Assembly: GCA_027382625.1 (NCBI GenBank)
Contig: JAJKFJ010020898.1
Location: forward strand, 124,001 to 188,000
From: Tetmemena sp. SeJ-2015
Lineage: Eukaryota > Ciliophora > Spirotrichea > Sporadotrichida > Oxytrichidae
DNA length: 64,000 nt
Direction of reading: 5' to 3'
Shown: positions 24,972 to 37,300 of the stretch, piece by piece
Position numbering within the stretch: position 1 is the first letter of the stretch
Layout of the letters: each line of letters opens with the position of its first letter
Notes under the pieces: generated by a model
What the model was told of the DNA's origin: nothing
Database searches by the model: none
The model's input: only the letters and a program-made list of their open reading frames with translations
Program-made: the position numbers and the translations under genes

Positions 24972-25568
24972 GGGGGGGGGCTTTTCCTCGACAGTAAAAT
25001 TTTATAATGAATTTAGGTTAGAAAAAGTATGAATATAAGGTAATTTTTGCTGCTAAATCTGATTCTTTCAGTTATAGAGGTGTATTCGAGCATCTAAGGC
25101 TTCAAATTTAAATCCTAATTCACTCAGTTAAAGGTTAACTAGGTCTAAATAAAATTTTAGCTAATTTTTTTTTATTATATAAAATGAATTCAATGCATTA
25201 AACAACTTTTTATGAATTAAGTTTTGGCATTAGCTATACCATTAATACTTGCTTTTTAAAAATAAGCTAAGAATTTTATGTGCCCTTCTTTGAAGCATTA
25301 AATTGTGGATATATTAAACGTTAGTCGATCATATATTCCACTTATCCCTAATTGATGTCTCTTATTATATCATAAAAAAATTAGCTTTAAAATTTATTTA
25401 GACTAGCTAACTTTAACGAGTGATTAGATTTAAATTTGAAGCCTTGATGCTCGAATACCCTCTATAACTTGAAAGTAATCAGATTTAGAGCAAAAATTAC
25501 CTTATATTCATACTTTTTCTTAACCTAAATTCATTATAAAATTTTACTGTCGAGGAAAAGCCCCCCCC
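24972..25568. mobile_element. Fold-back element 1 with G9 ends and 200 bp inverted repeats
   Basis: The left end is nine Gs (24972-24980) followed by CTTTTCCTCGACAGT; the right end is its reverse complement finishing in eight Cs (25561-25568). The inverted arms can be followed for about 200 bases (to about 25176 on the left, from about 25366 on the right) with scattered differences. Flanks AAAAAATAT (24963-24971) and TAAAAATAT (25569-25577) look like a 9 bp target-site duplication with one mismatch. No transposase is encoded, so it is non-autonomous. Long inverted repeats with 9 bp duplications recall Mutator-like elements. The core (about 25205-25365) resembles 24460-24640 of the neighbouring small gene. 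Confidence 0.85.
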
Positions 25569-25577
25569 TAAAAATAT

Positions 25578-26997
25578 AATGTGCATTAACATTTTAATAT
25601 ATAAAGTATTGAAAATATTGAAATTTATTATACTTTCTTAATCTAGTTTATAATTAAAGTTATTTTACAAATTTGATTTAATTATTTACATACTAAAATT
25701 TTCTCTAAATAACACTATTGTGGGAAGAACTCTATAAAATTATAGCACAACCTAATATCGATGAGAACTTTACGATTAGTAAAGAGCAAAGAATACAATT
25801 TACTAGTTCTCATTTTCCTCTTTGTTGTGTGATAATAAATCAATCTTTTCAAATAAATATGCAATATTTCATTAAGTTTAAGATTCAATTTTTACTGATT
25901 ATATTCTTTCTTAAAGAGTTTTATATTTATTTAAATTCCTGATATCGAATGGTTATATTTTTAAAATTAAATAATTCCAAAATAAATCAAATAAATAAAC
26001 CCGAAAATTATTCATACTCAATGTTATTGAGATAAGCATCAAATGGTTTTCGTAAATTCGAAGATTTTTTGCTAAAAATGGCTAATAATTATCAATGATT
26101 ATTAGTAAGAATTTATAAAGAAACCTTTTAAAAAAAACTAAACTTTATTGAAGAAATAAAATTTATAATGCTTAAAGTCTCAATTAGTGAGTAAGATAAA
26201 GTATTTTTTTAATTTCCTGAACTTTAAAATCTTTTTAATTTTGATTGATTATTTCCTTAACATCTTTGGCAGTAGTTTTCTTAGTATTTGAAAATATTTC
26301 TGGGTATTTTTTTTTAATCACTCCATTTAATCTTATAAAATGAATGCTATTTTAAAGTATTTGTTCTAATTTAAACTCTTCGATATAATAGAGTTAAGTA
26401 ATAAAATTTAGTCATGCTTAAGATCGCAATAAATCTTTTTAAAGCATAAAAGTCGTTTTATTTAAAAAAAATTTGACTTGTGAATAAGTTTTTCTTTGTT
26501 AAAATGGCGTTAGAAATAATTTTTCAAAAAAGCATTGGCAAATTCAGAGATTATATCGCCAGCTATAAATTTTTAATATGTTTAAACTAAGCATTTTTGA
26601 AGTTTTATAGTATTCTCTTCTTCTTAGATTGCATTTTAATAAATCTAAGGCTTTTAAATATTGATCATTCCTGTTTCTCTAATTTTCATATAATGAAACT
26701 CCAAGATCTTAATTTTCATTTAATTTTTTCACATTACTATTGGAAAAGAATAAAAGCTTGCTTGAATTATAAAAATATGTAATTATTAAAGATAATAAAT
26801 TCTACATTTAATTTTTGTATTACTATATTTTCTTTATTCTAGTTTAGTAAATAGAGCTAAGACTTCTATTTTTATTCCTCAAATCAAGATTTAACTATAA
26901 GTTAAATAAATTTAGCAGACATAAAACTAAGCATTATTAAGTTAAAGAAAGAAATTAACAAAACTTAAAACCGGATTAAGCTCGTGCTTTAATTTGC
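25578..26997. other. AT-rich spacer
   Basis: Extremely AT-rich sequence between element 1 and the 3' end of the first PARP-like gene. Open frames here (for example 25718-25942 and 26597-26782, plus strand) lack protein-like composition and are expected by chance. No RNA gene or repeat recognised. Confidence 0.5.
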
Positions 26998-29900
26998 TCA
27001 ACGAAAAGTAATTAAATAGCCAGGATAGGATTTGGTGTTGTCGTAAATATTTATACCTTAATAAAATACTTATTTATAAATAACATAGTGGCCTCCTGCT
27101 CAAATCAAATTATTACAAAATAAGAAACTAATGAATTCTGCTCCATTGTTAAAAGAATCGTAAAGGACACCTGGGCGATTAGGAATAGGTGCTGGCTGCT
27201 TGGCACCTTGTCCACCGCCAGATGTTGATGAGAGTCCTACCAAAACTTATACCACATTATAATTTAATCTCTGATTTAACTAGACCAAGGAACATTTAGA
27301 AAGTTCCCTCAGGCGTTGTCCATCTGTAATTGTTAGAGTAGCAAGAGTTGGTTAAACTAATTGAATAAGAATAATTTCTTATTTAAATATAAGTTGTCTG
27401 CAAAATAAATTCCTTATCCGTTGGCACCATTGCCACTTAATCTCATATCAAAGCCACTCTCAAAACTGTAAATGTTACTGGGTTAAGTCTGCCTCGTTCC
27501 ATGGAATAGGTGTCTAATCATTTACAGTCCATCTAAGTTATCAAATTATATTTTTTTAAATTTTCTTATTTCATCTAGATGAGAAGTCTTTATATTTAAT
27601 TGAACTGCGAAAGAATCATAGTATCAAAAGCATTAAATATAGATTATAACCTAACAAAATATAGTCTTTATTATCAAAAGAAAGGGGGGGGGCCTTTCCT
27701 CGTCATCCACTTTTTTTCATGAAAATATGAAAAATCACTCTCTAGCCTAAAATTAGCCAAAAAAACCAATTTTTTAGTCTTAATTCAATTTCATAAGGCT
27801 TATCATGATCATATGCTTTAATTTGGGAAAATATTTAGAACCTTCAAGAAATATTCATATATAAAAAATTAAATTTTAAAGGAATGGAAATATGACTAGA
27901 GAATATTAATTCATTATAAAGTTTAAAGATATCTAAAGTAAAATAATTAAAAGTATTCTAAGCCATCTTATCACAGCTTTCGTGTCCTTTTCATTTTTTT
28001 ACATCCCCTAATAACATAATCTTATCTAAAAAATATATGAAAGTCATTTTATTTTATTAAATAGATATTGTTCTTTGATTCCATGATTAAATATGTAATT
28101 TAATGTTTTCTAGATTTCTTTTAAAATATTCTAGAATTAAATATCGAAGCCTTAGCTTTTAAATAGCTTTAAGCATGTTTAACGGAATTTCATCTTATAT
28201 ATACATGATACATGTCTTTAATGGATTGATATTTTTCGAAATTAACAATTATCTTATATATTGAAAACATATGCTTTTATTTAAGAAAATAAAATCTTTA
28301 TGCTATAAAGTATCTTTAAAAATAAAATTTTTGTCTGACTGATTCTAAAATCAAGATCATTTTCTAAATCAAGAATATGATCATGATAAGTCTTTTGAAA
28401 TTGAATTAAAACTAAAAAATTGTGTTTTTGGCTAATTTTAGGCTAGATAGTGATTTTTCATATTTTCATGAAAAAAAGTGGATGACGAGGAAAGGCCCCC
28501 CCCCAAAAGAAATTACTAAATTATGTCTAAAAATAATTTCAATCAAAACATTCAAATATAAAGCCTATATATTTTTAATAAAATATTTAGATTTGTTAGT
28601 ATTGTAGATCTTCTAAACTTTGATAACTTCGGGCTATTATCCGTTTTAAATTTAAATCATATATTTGAGAAAAAAATTATTTTAATTTATTTTAAAGTAT
28701 CTTATTATAAATAGCTTTCTGGTGAGTTTAATTATAAATCTAATTAAATTTGCATTCATATTAATTAAAATTTCATAATTTATAATATTTACGCACACAT
28801 TGCAACAAAAAATAAAAATATAATAAAATTAAGTTTGGTTGATTTACAGGATTCATCTAGTTGATTAAATTGTTCGCATTATTAGAAGATTTTTATTGTC
28901 TTTATGATTTCTGTCATATGAAAATAATTTAATTTGGCTATAATTGATCAAAATTATAAAGATAAAACTCTTTTCGTTCATTTACTGATTAAATAAGAAT
29001 TAAATATATGTCTTTAAATCTAAAATAATATTGTACTTCACTTTTCTTCAAAGTAAAAATTGAAATTACCTAAATTTCATAAATCATTTCTTCTCCAATA
29101 TTTTTACAATTTAAAAATAAAGAAATCTTGATTAAATATTAGCTATATTATTCTGTTAGTTCACAAGTTGATCTAAAGTTTTATATTTTATCTATATTTA
29201 ATTGCATAATTATAAACTTAAAAATAAAATTATAGTGATACTACTACACTCAGAATACTGATAAATCTAATATGTTAATTTTTAAAAACATATTCTCTTA
29301 AATAAAAAATGAATATAAAAATTTTCCTATAAAATTTTTAAATTAGTTGTATAATTGTTAATTAATTTTAACTATTATTTATAAAAATATAGTTTGTGTG
29401 ATATCATTAAGAGTATCGTTTCTTGCGAAGTATGTTTGCACAAATTTGTATGCCGCATACTTATATTCCAAGGATGTATTTGGAAGATCCTCTATGTAGG
29501 TGAACTCATTTACCATAGTCACTCCTTCTTTCAAACAAACTTAATAAATTACTAATTTAAAAATACAATTAAAAAATAAGTCCATCTCAATTAAAAGAAG
29601 AAAAAAAGAAAAATCCATTAGAAATACTTTAAATGTACTTTAAAAATTCAAGATAAGATACAAAAAATTTGAAAATATAGTTTTATAATAAATAATTAAA
29701 GTTTTTTATGGCAAAAATAAAAAGAGGAAGGCGAATTAAAATTTGAGATTCTTTAAAGTAATACCTTAAGATTCAGAGATTTTGGCAAACTTAAAACTGG
29801 AAAATACAACGCAATCTATAATGAAATTGCTAAATATGTATTTAAGTGCACGAATTTTCATTTTGTATTTGAATATATAATCTTCAGATAACCCATTTCT

Positions 29901-32900
29901 ATCAGTACTATAATAAAAAATTTACTTTGAATATAAAATTAAATGGATAATTTTCAATGGTTGGACAAGCTGAAAAGTTAAAATATGTTTTAAGTTTCAA
30001 GTGGATTCCACTTTATGTTTATCGTATTGTCTTTGAAAGTATATTTAGTCATAGTCTCAGTAAAGAGGTTAATTGAGTATGGTAAAGTTCCCGGCTGAAT
30101 ACCAAGCAGCATTTTTTAACCATTCTATTCTTAAAAATTACATTCAAATCTTAAAAAGATTATAAAAAAATAAGTACATAATTTAAAGATTCGAGCCATG
30201 TTGATTATTCTAATTATGTTTCCTTTACTTAAATAAAAAATGCAACTCATTTGATTAATGCTTAACTTTAGCGAATAAAGATTCAAGACTGTCTACGAGG
30301 CTTTATTCCTCAACCTTTTAAATTTGTGAATTTAAATTGCCAGTTCCTACTTTTTAGCTGCTCCAAACTCTTTAGTCACGAAGGGTGATTTCAATATCTA
30401 TGTTGCTAGACTCAGCTATATTTTTTGACGAGGGCTTAATGAATCTGAGAGGAACAAATTTGACAGTGATGTTTACTCCTTGCTAATCAAGGATATAAAT
30501 TTTGGCTTGAACTTCGTCATCTGCATCCTCCATAGGCTCATATTCTCCATCGAAGTCTTCTTCTTTTTACTCTTCCTAGATATAAATTTCGTTTTCGGGT
30601 TGGGAGAAGCGGTGTCGAAACATCACTAAAGAATTGAATTTGACATCTTGTTTCACAATTTATCCAGATTTGTCCATCAACTCTTAGTCTTTCAAGACAA
30701 AATTAATCAAAGTAAATGAAATCAAATTTCAAAAATTATTTTTAGTCAAAGGTTTTAACTAATAAATAAGTTTAAGTTTTATGCATTTTAAAAATTAGCA
30801 CAAACTAATCATGCTGGAATAGAATTTCATTTGATTTGATTTAGGAGTTATAAATTCATCTGCTTGAATGATTTTTTAGTTTTTAAACAGTGTCTTGAAA
30901 ATGAAATTAGCTTTTCATTTATTAGATAAGAAATAAATCCTTAATATAGAGTAATATATAATAAATATTACTGCAATACTCAAGTTCATAAGAATTAATT
31001 GGTATTTTATATTTTTCACCTACTCTGGCATCCTTGTTAACTTAACAGTGTGATACAAATTGTAAAGCTAGGCATGCATCTCTCTACCGAAGCATATAAT
31101 ATTGTGAATTTTGATTGACCCAACCTTGGCATCTTCAATTAAATTTTGTCCATTAATAATTAATTTAAAAAAAGATCAAAACAAAATATTTAGAAAGTTA
31201 TTTTTTATTAAAAAAATTAAAAAGAAACTAAGCTAAGAAGGGCATAAATCCTACAAAGGTTGAAATTTTATAATTAACAAACAAGTTTTGCTTATTTAAT
31301 TACAGCTAACACCTTGAAAAGTCCTCCTTCCTGCAATTAAATGGCAATGGCTACAATTTAACTTTAACTTACTGATTCATTAATTGGTAAATGCAAAGCA
31401 AATTAAACATTCACCACTGCTGATTAGTTTTGGAGAAAATTTGTCTACATCTCCTGGCTATTACTTAAAATTTATTTACTACCTCTTCCTCTTAATAGTA
31501 AATTGTGTGAATAATTGCCTGTCGTAAATAAAAGGCATTCACAATTCTAAAGATATCTTTATATCTGACTCATTTACTCTTAAGGGCTTTAACTCAACCA
31601 TTAGACATTGTGACTCTCAATCCTAAGAATAGTGCATTTTTCACAGAAATTTAATTTCGATTTGATAGTCTTAACTTAAGGACTCAACATAAACAAAGTA
31701 CCCAACAATAACATTTTCAAAGCTTATCCATCGGTTAATAGAAAAATTGGCACTCTTTAACTTAATAAAAAAAAATTCCACTCAATAAATTCAAAGAAAT
31801 TGCTGATATCTCCTCACTTCGCTGCTAAAATACGCCAAGTTTAATTCAAATTAATTCTTTAGTTATTCTGTATTTTAAATTTATTTTTGTAAATAAATCT
31901 AAAATAAAACTATTTCAATGCTTCTCTGTACAATCTTTTTTTATTTTTTGAAAATGAACATTGACTAGCTTTGTTGAATGTCGAAGCCATTTTAGAAAAT
32001 CTTTTCGCATGACTTCAAAGCCACTTTAACTGGTTTATCATGAAGGTAGTCGAATCAAAAATTAAAATTAAATAATCCAAAAACAATATCTTGTTCTTTG
32101 AAGTCCACTATCTTAAATTCTTCTAAGTCTTTTATTAAAAATAATAAAGTAAATATTCCTTGTACTGATTGCTGCTGTATTACGATTGGTGCTGTTAAAA
32201 TATAAATTTAAATTAATATGATAGTTGATTTAATGTAATATAATAATTTCACGAGGTTTTTTTAAAAAATAAATTATTTAGTATATCTATTAACTCTTAA
32301 ATTAATATATAAATTAATAACCTAAAATATCTATCAATAGAAATGAATATAGTGTGTTCTTATTTTACAGAATATTATTCATAGTTTAAAAACAATTAAA
32401 AATGTAAATTCCTTAATCAAGTTGCTTCCTTTTTATTGCTGAGTTAAGAATTTACCAAAAATGAGACCTTACTGAAGCAATTATAATTATTTCCAGTTAA
32501 TTAAATTAGAATTCTTTGCTATCACAAAATTTAACTATCTTTTAAAAATAAGTTTTAAAAATTCTTAAATTTACATAAATATTTCTATTTGCTCTCTCAA
32601 TATTTATATATGTGCTGGTGGAAATATTTAAACTTCATTTGAACAAGGAACTTCTTTTTTTAAAACTTAACTTATTAGCTATTAAGGTTGCTGTGGATAA
32701 TTAATAATTGAGATAGGTTAGGCAGAAGGTTGCTGTGCTTACTTTGTAAATAATAAATGCATTAAAATAATATATTGCAATAATATATTGTAATACTTTT
32801 TTTTAATTATTTAGCTTGGAAGGTTTTATAAGTTTTAATTTTAAATAATATAGAATGGATTATTAAAATTTATAATATAATTTGAAGAGTGAAAGAGATA

Positions 32901-34383
32901 AAGTTAATATTTTTAATTTTATTTTAAAAACGAGATTAATGCTCACTTAATATTATTTAAATTAATGAACCATACTTAGGTTATGATTTCTGCCAATCAT
33001 TTAAATAGTTTAAATCATTTAAATTAAATTAATTTATCATACCATCTCAGAAAAGGGGAAAGATCCTGCATTATCATTTTTACCGTCTCAAACAAATCAT
33101 CTCCTCCCATTCCAATAATAATATCTCAAAAAATAATTCATCATTTTAGTCATACTAGCTTAGTAAGAAAAAAGTTTAGCAGTTTGAGATAAATAACAAT
33201 TTCGACTTAAGTTCTTAAGTAATTCATAATAAAATTTAAATTAATTAAGATTATCAAATTTCAGATAAATTAAAAAAGAAAACGCATGAAAATTCAAGGA
33301 AAAGATCAGACTATACTTTATTAAAGCTTGTAAAAATCTCATAGTTAAATAATTGATACACCACTCGATAGCTTTAAATTTTCATAATGAATACCAATTG
33401 AGAAAAAGAAATATTTTCCTTTATTTAATTTAGAATATTATTTAATCAATGCATATATGACTGCCACTTAAGAACGTAATTTTCTTAAATATTTCATCAT
33501 TACTAAGGTCTCTATTACTGTGCACTTAATCAAAAGTGATTAGACATTCTTCATATAAGTAATCCCTAATTAGAAGGTCATATTTTGTTTTAAAATTTCA
33601 ACAATATCATTTAGATTTATGCAAAGGAGTATGCAAATTTATAAGCCTTGCAAATAAATCCTAAAATTGAATACATTTTGAAGAAGATTAATCATATCTT
33701 GCTGGAATGGAGTGACACACAGATAATTTCAGATGGAGAAGATATTTATTTTCGATTGTTGATCTAGCATAGTTCAAATGGTGGAGGTTATATAACCCAT
33801 TTTAACTGCCATAAGTTAAATCCTTCTAACTTTAATATAGTTTTAAAGTTTAAAAATAAAGTGTTTCTTTTCTCCAAATTTTAAATTCTTTTAAGTATCT
33901 ATTATCAGACAATCAAAGGAGAAGGTAATAATATAAGCAACCTAAAATTTCACGTAAAAAAGGAAAAATACTTTTAAGTCAATTTTTAAAAGGGTTTTAT
34001 ATAATTTGGTAGAATTAAATTTAAATGAAAAAAATTAATAGAAGTTCTATATATAATTAGATTATATTTTATTTTAAATTAGCTAAAAATAAATAAATGT
34101 GATTCCAGATTGTTGGCAGCCCATAACTAAATCCTTGATAGTGATAAGAATGTTTTTCTCCTACTAGCTTCTAAATTTGAATTGGAATTTTTGTTGCAAC
34201 ATCTTAGGAAGCATTTCTTTAAACGCCTGTTTCTCTCTTTCATTTTATGATAGCTGAGGGACTGTCATCTATCGTTAAAGTTATGGTTATAAATAAATAA
34301 TAATAATATTGAAAAAAGGGAGCTTGCATCTACTATGAGTTCAGAGCTCCTACTAAAGCGGCAAAATCTTTTTAAGAGTTCAT
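26998..34383 (-). CDS. PARP-type ADP-ribosyltransferase protein, copy 1
   Basis: Minus-strand blocks run from ATG at 34383 (MNSQKDFAALVGALNSQQ) to TGA at 26998-27000. Main blocks, 5' to 3': about 34265-34090 (helical, EREKQAFKEMLPKMLQQKF), 33120-33020, 32200-31960, 31150-31000, 30700-30310 (acidic, then GVNITVKFVPLRFIKP), 30110-29990 (GIQPGTLPYSINLFTETM), 29530-29400. The PARP catalytic domain follows at 27540-26998: HLFHGTR (first catalytic His), GQGIYFADN (Tyr), NNYRWTTPEGTF, VLYDSFNNG, and the end NTKSYPGYLIT. In the last strand the usual EY of PARP1 (EYIVYD) is replaced by HYVIYK, so the catalytic Glu is missing, as in mono-transferases or inactive members. Gaps between blocks are AT-rich and presumably eliminated. 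A paralogue lies about 10 kb downstream in tandem. Confidence 0.8.
27684..28503. mobile_element. Fold-back element 2, inside the first PARP-like gene
   Basis: The left end is nine Gs (27684-27692) followed by CCTTTCCTCGTCATCCAC; the right end mirrors it and ends in Cs (28496-28504). Arms match for about 140 bases (to about 27825, from about 28360). The 9 bp CAAAAGAAA stands at 27675-27683 and 28504-28512, an exact target-site duplication if one terminal C is counted in it. The shared start G9-C-Y-TTTCCTCG links it to element 1. The core is AT-rich without a transposase. It sits between the catalytic-domain blocks and the block at 29.4 kb, so within sequence that must be removed from the gene. 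Confidence 0.85.
33540..33880 (+). CDS. Plus-strand coding-like segment nested in PARP copy 1
   Basis: A plus-strand frame of about 110 codons with TAA/TAG as glutamine reads KEYANLQALQINPKIEYILK, then ILLEWSDTQIISDGEDIYF and HSSNGGGYITHF. Its composition is protein-like, while the minus strand here gives nothing matching the PARP gene. The second PARP copy has no equivalent. It could be an inverted MDS of a scrambled gene, a fragment of another gene, or a chance frame. Confidence 0.35.
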
Positions 34384-35593
34384 GGTTGACTTTCTCTCGG
34401 TGTCTATTGATCTAAAATGTCAAAAATATTAAAATTATACAATTCATTTAACGCAACTAATTTTCTAATCTGAATAATTCTTTTTCTCCACAAAGATCTA
34501 TATTAGAATTTCTTTAGGATTTTAATTAAAATTCTTTCATATAAAGTGTTTAATTGTATTTGTAAGACTTTTTTTTACAATTTAAATGATTTCAATAGAT
34601 GAAGAACAGATTCATCGATATAATTTAATCTATCATTTAAAAAAAGCGGAATAACTTCTTCTAATTCAATGATTTCTTTTTGTATGATAATATTCTTTAA
34701 AATCTGTTAGTTCTGCTTCTCTTATTAGATTTTGATTTCTATTTTCATCGACTCATTTTATAAATTGATATATGAATATGAATTACATGATAAGAAAAAT
34801 AGTAAAAATGTTTTATCTTTCATGTTTATGGATATTTTTTATCATTATTTTTTGATGTGAATATTTAATTTCGTTGAAGACTATGCAAATATCTTTTTTC
34901 TTAGCATAATTTTCATTTAGCATTTTCATTTTTTGATTCCTAAAATAATTTTGTGAACTTTTAAATTAAAAGAAAATAAAGCGAGCCCTTATTTTGCTTT
35001 AAAGTTTGATTTTTCGAATATGGCAGATTGCTTTTAATTATCTAATACAAACATTATTTAAAAAGGAAGTTAATAATCCTTGACAACACGCGGTATGTGA
35101 GCTATTGTGTTTAATTTAGTAGTGCAGAGTCTAAGGTGAACCTCCGTGATAAAAAAAAACTAACCCTGAAATTAAAACTTCCTGAAACTAAGTCAATAAA
35201 CCCTTTTCCAAGGATAGCAAATGCCCACAAGGAACAATTTTAGTGGTTTAAAATTATTAAGGGAATCAAGGAGAAGATATGATATGGAATGCTTTTGAAT
35301 ACTAATTTGAATTGATAGAATTTGAGGCTACACCTAAAAGATTTCTGCTTCATTCTATTTGAAGGTGTCACCTAACATCGTTCAGTAGGATTCAAATCTA
35401 TTTTGTAAGCCTTTTTGCAAGCCAATATTGAGCTAGCTACCTCACATTAAAAGTGCGAAGAATTAAAAGTTCTTAAATTCAAATGATTTTTTTTCGATTT
35501 TCAATTATATTATAAATTTATATCTTTGATGATATATGGAAAAATTAAAGATTAGTTTTAAATATTCAGAAACATTATTGTAGAAATCAGAAT
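34384..35593. other. Spacer between PARP copy 1 and the TBE fragment
   Basis: Mostly AT-rich, with a less AT-rich stretch at about 35080-35460. I tested both strands there. A minus-strand frame starting near 35373 is open for about 60 codons, but neither strand gives a convincing protein or a recognisable RNA. It may hold the upstream region of PARP copy 1. Confidence 0.4.
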
Positions 35594-35669
35594 CAAAACC
35601 CCATAATATGATAAGAAAGTGAAAATAAGTTGTGTATAATTAATTTCTTTATTAATACTTATAATCATG
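35594..35669. repeat. TBE terminal repeat, shared with 57510-57592
   Basis: CAAAACCCC at 35594-35602 is followed by about 67 bases that match 57524-57592 with a single difference. The telomere-like outer part is shorter here than in the other copy. Confidence 0.85.
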
Positions 35670-35737
35670 CGAGTCAAACGCGAAATTACTCAAAAATAAC
35701 TACACATCCTATCTCAGTTTCATTTTGACTCTAAGGT

Positions 35738-36716
35738 ATGGATGTAGTCACCCTTATCAGTAGTAATAGCCAGTTCTCAACATCAACTCCATCGCAAAAA
35801 TGTTGAGAGTGCCACACTATACTCTCGCATTTGAAAGTTGCTTTGCAGATGAGAAAGTTAGGAGTTGCAGCTGTTCCTCATCGCACTTCTAAGTTTCGTG
35901 CACATCAATTATTTGATTGATCCTCAAACTCTTCGCCACTAAGCGCACTTCAGTTTGGAGTAGCGCGCGAAGATCTTCCATAGATAGTTTCCTTATCTCA
36001 AGATCTCTCCGTAGACTGTAGCAAACATCTATCGTTGAAATGGCATAACGTACAAAACTGTGAATCGAGTGAAGCGCGTTATAGACTTCACTAAGCCATT
36101 TTATTATAATAATCTGAAATATATTTACGACTAGCTGCTCAGGTGTGAGAGGGATAGCGTGAAGTTTGTATGTGCTGACGAAGCTGTGTTCACACACAAC
36201 ACCTTCATGAAGAAGAGTTGGTACAAGAAGCACGATAACATAGAAGTTTACGAGTAGAAAGTAAATATAACTACAAGTGCGTTACTTGCAGGAATCAGCG
36301 AAGACTCAGGCTTAGAAGCTTATGTCCTTCATCCTCGCTCTATCAAGCGAGAGCAGTATGTTGCGTTCCTTAAGAAGCTCAGAGAGAAGATCACAGACGG
36401 TGAGATCGTTCTACTCGTTGACAACCTCAGCGTACACAAGACAAAGGAAGCGAAGAAGGCATACGCTGAGTTGAACATCACTCCTGTTTTTAATGTTCCA
36501 TACTAGCAAGAGTTCAACGGCATTGAGTTTTACTGGAACTTAGTTAAGGGACACTATAAGAAGCTGCTGCTCTATCACTTGATGCATGATTAAGCTATCG
36601 ATACAGAGGATTTAATAGTGAGTAGTTGTAAGAGAGTGGAAGAAGAGAAGACAAAGTTATGTGCGAGATAAGGTAGAGTGAATATTTAGGAAAAGTATTT
36701 AAGCTTAACTTAATGA
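35738..36716 (+). pseudogene. TBE transposase (IS630/Tc1/mariner DDE), broken
   Basis: A plus-strand frame from ATG 35738 to TGA 36714-36716 encodes the 42 kDa-type transposase, which cuts and joins element ends. A DDE core is visible: VCADEAVF (first Asp), LLVDNLSVHK (second Asp) and NGIEFYWNLVK (Glu), with 34 residues between the last two, the D34E spacing of the mariner group. The upstream DNA-binding part is helix-turn-helix-like (LKISPQTVANIYR). At least three in-frame TGA codons (after SQKC, HQLFD and ANIYR) and one frame change in the N-terminal half show it cannot make a full protein, unless some breaks are assembly errors. The catalytic half is intact. TAA/TAG are used as Gln. Confidence 0.85.
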
Positions 36717-36721
36717 CTTAA

Positions 36722-37138
36722 GTCACTTTTGCTTATCTGGGAAGAAGGGATTCTTAAGAGGTTCCTTTCTCTCTTCTGTTGGGCCAGATGGACCTAGCTT
36801 CCTCATCTCGAACCTGCTCCCGCATCTATGTGCATCTCGTCGTCCCTAAGTTTCTATAGTGATAGACGCTTGCTCACCTCGATGCTTGTATTTTGCTTCC
36901 GTGCTCTGAATACCTTTGCTCTCTCCTTCATTAAGTAGATGCCAGATTTCTCTACACAGTTAAACTCTAAAACTTACTAGAGAAGTAGGGATACTTCTGA
37001 AGCTGCTCAAACCATTCGTCGCTGATAACTATTCCTTGCTTCTTTGGGTCGTTCTCCTCTACTTAGAATCTCTTCCTGTGTGCATCTTCAATGATCTCTT
37101 TGAATAGAGAAACCTCCAGATCTCTTTTAGGAAATTTG
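36722..37138 (-). pseudogene. Probable TBE second ORF (22 kDa type), broken
   Basis: Convergent to the transposase, the minus strand reads RDLEVSLFKEIIEDAHRKRF, then VISDEWFEQLQKYPYFS, then after a frame change EKSGIYLMKERAKVFRARKQ. In TBEs a small ORF of unknown function lies next to the transposase, and position and strand fit that, but I identify it by context, not by sequence memory. Frame changes and a missing start show decay. Confidence 0.55.
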
Positions 37139-37300
37139 ATAAATTGCTACTTATCTTTTAAATCTTTATTTTAGATTTGTTTTATCACGTATTATTCGAT
37201 AAAGAGACAATTCATTAATTTATAAGATTATGGAAATTTATAAATATAAATATCTCTATAACCAACACAGACTTAAAAGAAATTGTTTATATTGAACATA

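Larger units (their letters stand above)
35594..37150 (+). mobile_element. TBE-like transposon fragment (transposase end)
   Basis: TBEs are Tc1/mariner-related germline transposons of oxytrichids with telomere-like ends and three ORFs (transposase, a 22 kDa ORF and a 57 kDa kinase-like ORF). Here the end at 35594-35669 starts CAAAACCCCATAATATG and is nearly identical to the element end at 57510-57592, which carries a further CCCC unit. Inside lie a broken transposase and, on the other strand, a likely second ORF. The far part, including the 57 kDa ORF and the other end, is missing. The fragment is about 1.55 kb against about 4 kb for an intact TBE. It separates the two PARP-like genes. Confidence 0.85.

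Noticed and set aside
24972..25568. C and G runs read as telomere repeats or TBE ends
   Set aside because: They are homopolymer runs, not C4A4 units, and the adjoining sequence has no similarity to the TBE ends at 35594 and 57510.
28422..28607. Plus-strand open frame at the right end of element 2
   Set aside because: It runs through the inverted repeat arm and has no protein-like content.
35889..36233. Minus-strand 114-codon open frame
   Set aside because: It is the antisense shadow of the transposase coding region, whose plus-strand frame has the DDE residues.
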